NCBI RefSeq assembly: GCF_037893015.1 | Contig: NC_133663.1 | Coordinates: 225,033,199 to 225,097,198, forward strand | Length of the DNA stretch: 64,000 bases | Reading direction: 5' to 3' | From: Macrotis lagotis | Lineage: Eukaryota > Chordata > Mammalia > Peramelemorphia > Peramelidae | Shown: positions 56,495-64,000 of the stretch, one piece after another | Position numbering within the stretch: position 1 is the first letter of the stretch | How the letters are laid out: every line of letters begins with the position of its first letter | Position numbers and translations under genes: made by a program | Notes under the pieces: generated by a model | Databases searched by the model: none | What the model saw: the letters and a program-made list of their open reading frames with translations, nothing else | What the model was told of the DNA's origin: nothing

Positions 56495-56635
56495 CAGGAA
56501 ATGAATGAATTTATGAATGAAAAAACTTTTATTTAAGCACTTAGCATATGTCAAGCATTATGTTAAACAAGTTTAAAAAAAAGATGGTCTTGGCTCTTAA
56601 TGAGATCACAGCCTAATTGGAGAAGAGAATACTTT
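56495..56635 (+). repeat. L2 3' end
   Basis: ACTTTTATTTAAGCACTTAG, CAAGCATTATGTTAAACAAG and GGCTCTTAATGAGATCACAG. Confidence 0.7.
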
Positions 56636-56639
56636 AAAA

Positions 56640-56800
56640 GATCAGCTAGGTGCTTCAGTGGGTGGAATATTGGGCCTGAAATCAGGAAGGTTCACCTTGT
56701 TCTTGGACACTTGCTAGCTGTATGACCCTGGGCAAGTCATTAATCCTATTTGTCTGAGTTTCACCATCTGTCAAATAAATCACAGAAGAAAATGACAAAC
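56640..56800 (+). repeat. MAR1-type SINE, 3' truncated
   Basis: CAGCTAGGTGCTTCAGTGGG, TAGCTGTATGACCCTGGGCA, CACCATCTGTCAAATAAATC, then AGAAGAAAATGACAAACG. Confidence 0.85.
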
Positions 56801-57054
56801 GTTCAGGTTTTTGTTTTTGTTTTTGGGTTTTTTGCATTTTTTTATTTTGCTAAAAAACTGCAAATAGATTCTAAAGGACTGAACTACAAAAAACCATTTA
56901 AAAGAAAGTTTGAATACATTAAAGACAGAAGGCCTGAAAGAATCAAGGGTCCTAAGGGTGTAGCTTCAGGGTGGATAGCAAGATGTACAGGTTCTTGGGT
57001 CACATCCTGAGTTCAGAGATCTGTAAGCCAGAAAGGCAGAATAGATGAGAATAA

Positions 57055-57290
57055 AAATAGCTAGTATTTATAGTGTCTATCTGCCAGGCTCTATTATGTG
57101 CTAAGCACTGTGCAGATATCTTACTTGATCATAACAACAACCCTGAGAAAGAGATGCTTTTAGTATCCCTTTTTTACTAATGAAGAAACTGAGGTAGAAG
57201 TAAAGTGACTTATCCAGAATCACACAACTACAGATTGCCTAAATCCAGGCCCTGTCCTTTATCCTCTGTGCCACCTACTTGATTCTATCC
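57055..57290 (-). repeat. Full-length MIR/THER-type SINE
   Basis: AGCTAGTATTTATAGTGTCT, TATTATGTGCTAAGCACTGT, CATAACAACAACCCTGAGAA, GAAGAAACTGAGGTAGAAGT, TGTGCCACCTACTTGATTC in antisense order. Confidence 0.88.
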
Positions 57291-57294
57291 AAGT

Positions 57295-59225
57295 ATAACG
57301 TGAAGTAAAACCTGATCTAACATTGGATAACCCTCCATGGAACAGGGCAAGCTTTTCACTGACAGAAGACCTATATGAAAAGTGCATGGTCAGTAGCTTA
57401 TATTTTAAATGTGGAGCCCTCCCAAGCAAAATGTTTTACAATGATCTTTTTTTTGGGGGGGGGAACAGTAACAGTAAAAGAAAAGAACTTAACAATAAGG
57501 GGGTTAGGTACCCTGCCACCTAGATCTCTGTGTAATATTTATTTGGCTCTGACATTTGCAACCCATTGCAGTCAGCCAAATTTTCTTCTTTGGGGACAAA
57601 TGATCAATAGTTTTTTGTTCCCTTTGGTAATGTATGCTTCTACTAAATTTGAATAATGGAGCTTTCAGATCCCTTGGTTATTCTATATGAGTTCTCTGCA
57701 AAGGTCAGAGCTTAGAGAACCATGAGACCATTTGTAGCTCTATGCTCTCAGACATGGGCTGAAGATGAAGCTTAGGTAAGCCACATTTGCCATCCATCTT
57801 CTCATTTTCCTCTGATGACTACTCTAGATAATTATTTGACCTATATCAGTGGCTCCATCAAGTATGTCCAGCTTAGTTTGGTATCTTTAAACTTTATAAC
57901 ATTGACTGTACTCAGATAGTTTAACAAGTCCATGGTTATCATGACATTCCTTTTAAATTTAAAATATGGATAGGTATGTTGTTAAGATAAGAAAAGGAGC
58001 AGCCAAAGTGAATTATAATGAATGTGCTGATAGCAGAGCAATTACTTCTCACTCCTCAGTTAAGAAATGACATGAAGATAATGATTCCATCAGTTCCAGT
58101 GCAAGAGCAATAAAATGAGAAATGATCAACAGAAACAGACATTATCTCTTAGCTGGGGTCAGTGTAGTTCCTATTCAAATATCAAGTATTCCATCTGATG
58201 ACCGGGTGTGTGATAAAAAAGCTGACAATTCTGGGAAAACTTTATTTCTATATCTTGCCATTGTCCTACCATAATGACAAAGCATGTCCTTGAAATGCTA
58301 CTTATCTAAATAATTATATAAAAATGACTTAATTGTGACCTTGCACAATGTTGTGCAACTAAAAATGGTATATTCTTTAAATGAAAGAGTACTCTCAATA
58401 ATTGTTAATGACACTATTGACTCTGAACAGCATGACCAGATGTTTCTTGTCATGTGGTATTTTGACAAAGAAAAACTAGTTAGTTCACTTGAACATTTTG
58501 TGTCTGTTCAGAAAATATTAACTAATTTCTGCTTTTTTTTGCATCATCTGCTTTTGACCAGTTAAAAGATATCCTTAGAGTTCCTAAAGATAATTGTTGG
58601 TCTTCAAGGATATCTCTGTTTCATGGTGCATAAACTGTGTTTGGATTTACCAGAGGAATACAAGACATCTAATAAATAGTGAAATAGTCTATGTATGTGC
58701 ATTATATATTTTTCAGGTTATATTTGGAGTTTTTGTGCCTTCATGGAGAGGAATCCTAAGTAATAGTAACAATGGATCCCGGATGGAGACTTTTAAGTCT
58801 AAGCAAATGCAAGATAAGCAAAAAAGAGTAAGAACAGTGTGTGTTAGAAAACAAAAGCAATACACTATTTTATGAGATTTTCCTATTTTTTCCCCCTCCT
58901 TCTTGTCATCATCTTCTTCTCTCTCTTTTATCCTGGGTTTCTCTATCACTCTGAGACTGGTAGTATAGGGAGTCTTCATAGGACAGATTCTTGTATTGAT
59001 TGGAAAAAAAAAATTTTGATCTTTTCCCATTTTCAGCTCCCTCCCTCCTGCCCCCGCCTCCCCACAATTCTCCCCTTCTGCCATTTTTGAAGATTCTTCA
59101 ATTGATGCTAAATTTAGTGTGGCACAAAAAAAAAAAAAAAACAAATTCTAGAACTCAGTGAACTACAGTGAGTAGAGTACATGGGTCAAGGATAGCATTA
59201 TATTCAGAATATGTATAATATATTT
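57295..59225. other. Repeat-poor upstream stretch
   Basis: Nearly 2 kb with no confident interspersed repeat except an A-run at 59127-59142. Small frames (57375-57656 plus, 58713-59144 minus) have no recognisable domain. A possible location for distal regulatory sequence, without specific evidence. Confidence 0.45.
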
Positions 59226-59231
59226 CATAAC

Positions 59232-59525
59232 TGTTAGGGACTGTTGTTGTGTGTGAGAGCACTGTAATTATCTTCACCTGGTGTCCTTGAGCACCAGAGC
59301 CTTATCTTACTAAGTGCCATGGGAGTGGGAGTGGATTAGAGACTGGAAAGGTATTTAAAGCACTGGTGTTTTGGTAAATAAATGGAGCACTTGTAGATCT
59401 TGAGGAGTGCTTGTCTTCCTTGTCATCCTCCTCTTCTGCTCCTGCAATGATGATGCTGGCCTTGGGAAGATTGAGGGAGTCCAGAAGTGGGACTCAACAT
59501 AAGAGTCCAGGAAAGGGACTCAGCA
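59232..59525 (+). repeat. 5' LTR of copy B
   Basis: 294 bp from TGTTAGGGACTG to GGGACTCAGCA. Keeps the TATA-like GTATTTAAAG and AATAAA. Confidence 0.87.
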
Positions 59526-59527
59526 TA

Positions 59528-59600
59528 TGACATCTAGTAACAGGGACTCAACATATTGGCATCCAAACTGGGACTAAACATATGCCACCCATAAGGGGAC
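59528..59600 (+). other. Three tandem primer binding site-like units (copy B)
   Basis: Units start at 59528 (TGACATCTAGTAACAGGGAC), 59557 (TGGCATCCAAACTGGGAC) and 59583 (TGCCACCCATAAGGGGAC), spaced 29 and 26 bases. The middle one matches the tRNA-Lys3 primer complement at 14 of 18 positions. Each is followed by ACT-AACATA-like linker. Confidence 0.6.
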
Positions 59601-59857
59601 AAGAAGGCAAAGTTATCTGAGTGAAGTCCAGGATAGGGACACACAGAAACAAGCAAGAGAACCAAGGAACATCCCATAGCAAAGGACTCTGGAGAAACTA
59701 ATAGGTTGATTTACTAGGGGGCTGAAGTGAAAGTGAAAAGACAAATAGTATTCAACATTGAGGAGTCAGGGGTAAGTAGTCTCTGAGACTGTGCCACAGA
59801 GAACGAAGGTTCTTTCTCAGCAGGAGTCCATACCAGTTCCAAGATGGGATATGGAGG

Positions 59858-60115
59858 ATGGGCTTGCTGCTACTTTTGGTTGCAGCTGTGGGCCTGACTG
59901 GGCTATGCTCCTTAAGCACAATCCACACCCTTAAATCTATTGTCAACTTCAGAGACATCTCATTGTTGCTAAAGACCCTGACATTGATGCAGACCCTGAG
60001 GCTTATGATGAGTTTCACTTGGGAAGCCACAGAGAGTTTCACTTTCGGGCCTACAGCCCAGTGCACCTCAGCCATTGCTCTGGCAGCAGAGGGCTGTAAA
60101 TGGAATGCCAGCTGA
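59858..60115 (+). pseudogene. Leader-like short reading frame in copy B
   Basis: An 85-codon frame starting MGLLLLLVAAVGLTGLCSL, a clear signal-peptide-like h-region, followed by Leu/Thr-rich sequence and a sequon-like NAS at the end. In another frame of the same DNA an Asp-rich run DPDIDADPEAYDEF is seen, and copy A has a comparable Asp-rich run. A frameshift between leader and acidic segment is therefore possible. The product is not recognised, and I infer no function. Confidence 0.4.
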
Positions 60116-60518
60116 GTTTCCTGTGTTGAGAGCAAAGATGTCACATGCTATTGAATAGTTTGTTATGGTGATGGCTAATGTTTACAAAATGCAACAATTC
60201 CAAATTGTACTGTCAACATCTAAAGTAATTTCTTTTTTTAAAACAATTTAATTTATTTTGAGTTATACAATTTTCCCCCTAATCTTACTTCCCTCCCCCC
60301 CCACCCCCCCACAGAAGGCAATTTTCCAGTCTTTAAATTGTTTTCATGGTGTATATTGATCCAAATTCAATGTGATGAGAAATCATAGCCTTAAGGAAGA
60401 AACAAAGAAAAAAAGATAGCAAGATCATACAATGAGATAACAGTTTTCCCCCCTAAATTAAAGGTAATAATCCTTGGTCTTTCTTCAAACACAGTTCTTT
60501 CTTTGGATACATAGGCTG

Positions 60519-63500
60519 CTATGAATATTTTTGTACAAGTGATGTTTTACCCTTTTTCATCATCTCTTTAGGGTATAGGCCCAGTAGGGGTATTGCTGGA
60601 TTAAAAGGTATGCACATTTTTGTTGCCCTTTGGGGGTAATTCCAAATTGCTCTCCTGAAAGGTTGGATGAGTTCACAGCTCCACCAACAATGCATTAGTG
60701 TCCTAGATTTCCCACAGCCTTTCCAACAATGATCATTGTCCTTTCTGGTCATATTGGCCAGTCTGAGAGGTGTGAGGTGGTATCTCAGAGATACTTTAAT
60801 TTGCATTTCTCTGATAAGTAATTATTTAGAGCCATTTTTCATATGACTATGAATCACTTTAATTTCCACATCTGTAAATTGCTTTTGCATATCCTTTGAC
60901 CATTTGACAATTGGGGAATGGCTTTTTTAAAAAAAAATGACTCAGTTCTCTGTATATTTTAGAAATGAGTCCTTTCAGAAATACTAGTTGCAAAGATTGT
61001 TTCCCAGTTTACTACATTTCTTTTTATCTTGGTTACAGTGGTTTTGTCTGTGCAAAAAGCTTTTTAATTTAATGTAATCAAAATCATCTAGTTTGTTTTT
61101 AGTGACATACTCCATCTCTTCCTTAGTCATAAACTGCTTCCCTTTCCATAAATCTGACAGGTAAACTGTTCCTTGATCTTCTAGTTTGCTTATAATATTG
61201 CTTTTTGTGTCTAAATCCTGTATCCATTTTGATCTTATCTTGATATAGGGTGTGAGGTATTGATCTAATCTAAGGTTCTTCCTTACTAATTTGCAATTTT
61301 CCCAGCAGTTTTTATCAAAGAGAGAGTTTTTATCCCAATACCTGGACTCTTTGGTTTTATCAAACATCAGATTACTATAATCATTTCCTGCTCTTGCACC
61401 TAGTCTATTCCACTGGGCCACCACTCTGTTTCTTAGTCAATATCATATACTTTTGATGACTGATGCTTTATAATATAATTTTAGGTCCAATAGGACTAAG
61501 CCACCTTCTTTTGCACTTTTTTTCATTGAATCCCTGGAAATTCTTGATTTTTTATTTCTCTGATGAATTTAATTACCACTTTTTTTCACTCATTAAAGTA
61601 ATTTATTGGAATTTTGATTGGTAGGGCACTAAACAGGTAGTTTAGTTTTGGTAGAATTGTCATTTTTATTATATTAGCTTGACCTATCCATGAGCAGTTG
61701 ATGTTTGCCCAGTTATTTAAATCTGATTTTTGTATGAGAAGTGTTTTATAATTGTTTTCAAAAAGTTTCAGAGTCTGCCTTGGCAGGTAGACTTCCAGGT
61801 ATTTTATATTTTCTGAGGTTACTTTGAATGGGATTTCTCTTTCTAGCTCTTCCTGCTGTATCTTGCTAGACATATATAGAGAAGTTGAGGTTTTATGAGA
61901 GTTTATTTTATATCCTGCAACTTTGCTAAACTTGCTAATTGTTTCCAGTAGTTTTTTGGATGATTTCTTGGGATTCTCTAGGTATATCATCATGTCATCT
62001 GCAAAGAGTGAGAGTTTTGTCTCTTCCTTCTCAATTCTAATTCCTTCAGTTTCTTTTTTTACTCTCTTATTGCTGAAGCTAACATTTCTAATACAATATT
62101 GAATAGTAGTGGTGATAATGGGCACGCTTGTTTCACCCTTGATCTTATTGGAAATGCCTCTAGCCTCTCCCCATGGAATATAATGCTTGTTGATGGTTTC
62201 AGATAGATACTGTTTCTTCTTCTATTTTTTTTTTTTAGATTTTGCAAGGCAATGCTTGCCCAAGGTCACATGGCTAGGTAATTATTAAGTGTCTGAGGTC
62301 AGATTTGAACCCAGGTACTCCTGACTCCAAGGCCAGTGCTCTATCCACTGTGCCACCTGGCCACCCCCTACTGTTTATTATTCTAAGGAACAGTCTATTT
62401 ATTCTTACACACTGTAGTATTTTTAGTAGGAATGGGTGCTGAATTTTGTCAAAAGCTTTTTCACCATCTATTGATATAATCATATGAGTTCTGATAGGTT
62501 TTTTTTGATATAATTAATTATACTAACAGTTTTTCTAATATTGAATCAACACTGCATTCCTGGGATAGTTCCTTGGCCATAATGTGTTATCCTAGTGATA
62601 ACTTGTTGTAATCATTTTGCTAAGATTTTATTTAAGATTTTTGCATTTCTATTCATCAGGGAGATAGGTCTATAATTTTCTTTCTCTGTTTTAACTCTTC
62701 CTGGTTTAGATATCAGTACCATATTGGTTTCATAGAATGAGTTAGCCAGAGTTCTGCCTCTCCCAATTTTTCCACAGAATTTATATAGAATTGGAATCAG
62801 TTGCTCCTTAAATGTTTGGTAGAATTCACTTGTGAATCCATCAGGTCCTGGAGATTTTTTCTTAGGCAGTTCAATGATGGCTTGTTGAGTTTCTTTTTCT
62901 GAGATAGGGTTGTTTGGGTATTTAATCTCCTCTTTATTTAACCTGGGCAACTTATATTTTTGTAAATATTCATCCATTCCACTTAGATTGTCAAATTTAT
63001 TGGCAAGAATTGTGCAAAATAATTCTGAATTATTACTTTAATTTCCTCCTCATTGGTGGTGAGGTCACCTTTTTCATTTATGATACTAGCAATTTGGTTT
63101 TCGTCTTTCTTTTTTAAATCAAATTGACCAGAGGTTTATCATCATTTTATTGTTATTTTTTCATAAAACCAACTCTTGGTTTTATTTATTAATTCAATAA
63201 TTTTTTTTTTGCTCTCGATTTTATTTCTCCTTTAATTTTTAGAGTTTCTTATTTGGTATTTAATTGGTTTGGTTTTTTAACTTTGTTCTTTCTCTAATTT
63301 TTTAATTGCATATTTAGTTCATTGATTTCTTCTTTCTCTAATTTATTCATGTAAGCATTTAAAGATAAAAATATATCCCCAGACAGCCGCTTCAAGTAAA
63401 TCACATAGGATTTGTTATGTTGTTCAATTGTTGTCATTATCCAGGATAAAATATTTAATTCTTTCTATAATTTGTTGTTTGATTCACTCATTCTTTAAAA

Positions 63501-64000
63501 TGAGATTATTCAGTTTCCAATTAGTTCTGGGTCTATTTCTCCCTGGCCCAATGTTGCATATAATTTTCATTGCATTATGATCTGAGAAAGATGTATTCAA
63601 TATTTCTGCCTTTCTGAAATTGATTATTAGGTTTTTATGCCCTACTACATGGTCAATTTTTGTGTAAATGCCATGTACTACAGAAAAAAATGTATATTTC
63701 TTTCTAGCCCCATTAAATTCCCTCCATAAGTCTATCATTTCTAGGTTTTCTAACAATCTATTTACCTCCTTAACTTCTTTCTTGTTTATTTTTATGATTT
63801 GATTTATCTCAATCTGAGAGCAAGGGATTGAGGTCTCCCACTAGTAGAGTTTTGCTATCTATGTAATTCTTTCAGCTTCTCCTCTAATAATTTGGATGCT
63901 ATCTGATTGGGTGCATACATATTCAGTATTGAAATCACATTATTGTCTATGGTACATTTTAGGAAGATATAGTTTGCTTCCTTATCTCTTTTAACGCAAT
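60519..64000 (-). pseudogene. L1 ORF2 remnant (endonuclease-reverse transcriptase), partial
   Basis: Order in the protein direction: endonuclease end (MIDLWREFNG, YTFFS, IDHVVGH, SDHNAMK; 63484-63756), RT start ([27 protein letters not shown]; 62612-62977), IDGEKAFDKIQHPFL (62274-62483), [15 protein letters not shown] in place of QGCPLSP (62059-62247), FADDMMIYLENP (FADD at 61994-62005), and C-terminal DLDTKSNIISKLEDQ region (60984-61424). A Cys/His-rich stretch CWKGCG...HCWWSC lies near 60680-60730. Frames shift several times and the SINE splits it, so it is inactive. Confidence 0.92.
62225..62368 (-). mobile_element. Young tRNA-derived SINE nested in L1
   Basis: Antisense copy: T-run, TTTTGCAAGGCAATG, GATTTGAACCCAGGTACTCC, TGTGCCACCTGGCCACCCCC. 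It lacks a few bases in the tail block (GGGGTTAAGTGG missing). 17-bp target duplication with two mismatches: TACTGTTTCTTCTTCTA (62208-62224) and TACTGTTTATTATTCTA (62369-62385). Confidence 0.95.

Larger units (their letters stand above)
59232..60240 (+). mobile_element. Endogenous retrovirus copy B, 5' part
   Basis: 5' LTR 59232-59525, a triplicated primer-site-like region 59528-59600, then leader and a short internal stretch homologous to copy A to about 60110. A minus-strand L1 begins at 60241, so the 3' part is displaced or lost. As in copy A, no pol text is seen. Copies A and B align for roughly 800 bases with many substitutions and small indels. Confidence 0.85.
60241..64000 (-). mobile_element. 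L1 retrotransposon, minus strand (3' end to endonuclease; runs off the edge)
   Basis: Antisense L1: T-rich 3' end at 60241, 3' UTR, then ORF2 read from C- to N-terminus as coordinates rise. It extends past the window edge, where ORF2's N-terminus, ORF1 and 5' UTR would be expected. A SINE is nested at 62225-62368. Compared with the L1 at 42911-43697, about 330 bases of the ORF2 C-terminus/3' UTR junction are missing at about 60512. Confidence 0.95.

Noticed and set aside
58713..59144. 143-codon minus-strand frame beginning near MAEGENCGEAGAGG
   Set aside because: Composition is Lys/Glu/Phe-biased from A/T runs, there is no domain, and no conserved gene is known to me here.
1..64000. CRISPR arrays, operons, tRNA or rRNA genes
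   Set aside because: The repeats are eukaryotic SINE, LINE, LTR or microsatellites. The tRNA-like pieces are SINE heads with decayed, unfoldable remainder.

Overview
The window reads as mammalian, and specifically marsupial, DNA. It is AT-rich and CpG-poor and consists mostly of interspersed repeats. The young tRNA-derived SINEs (head like GGGGCAGCTAGGTGG, tail like AACCCCATTTGCCTT plus an A-run), the MAR1-type SINEs with an RTE-like tail (GAAGAGTCAGACA...GAACAACAA) and the L1 subfamily match repeats I know from marsupials. The young-SINE consensus makes me favour an Australian or microbiotherian lineage such as a dasyurid, but that is inference. There are no bacterial genes, tRNAs, rRNAs or CRISPR arrays.

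The only host coding sequence I can support is exon 1 of the gastrin-releasing peptide receptor gene (GRPR) on the minus strand, 34527-34939. It has a good start context, intact frame, TM1 to TM3 of a class A GPCR, and a consensus splice donor at the DR of the DRY motif. Exon 2 is not visible to the left, so intron 1 appears to cover at least 1-34526. Everything right of about 35.5 kb is then 5' flank. A TATA-like box and a CACGTG E-box at 35.37-35.46 kb are a plausible core promoter. GRPR is X-linked in placentals, in the block added to the eutherian X, and is expected to be autosomal in marsupials.

Layout: 1-9.9 kb, old L2/MIR/THER fragments, SINEs and microsatellites, plus a 153-bp patchwork at 2487-2639 assembled from sequences found elsewhere in the window. 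9.9-17.6 kb, an orphan L1 5' end, L2 and CR1/L3-like remnants, and a long decayed plus-strand L1 carrying two nested insertions. 17.6-34.5 kb, intronic repeats (MIR, L2, MAR1, L1 3' ends). 34.5-35.5 kb, GRPR exon 1 and promoter. 35.5-46 kb, SINEs, a 300-bp pyrimidine tract, a HAL1-like L1 derivative and two minus-strand L1 3' fragments. 46-54 kb, mostly unique or decayed sequence with microsatellites and a possible decayed retroviral env remnant. 54.7-60.2 kb, two related endogenous retrovirus copies: a short two-LTR element with a 6-bp target duplication, and a second 5' LTR plus leader cut by an L1. 60.2-64 kb, a minus-strand L1 ORF2 running off the window edge, itself carrying a SINE.

The most unusual items are the mosaic insert at 2487-2639, the tandem primer-binding-site-like repeats after the LTRs at 54.98 and 59.53 kb, and the related hydrophobic leader-like reading frames inside both retroviral copies.
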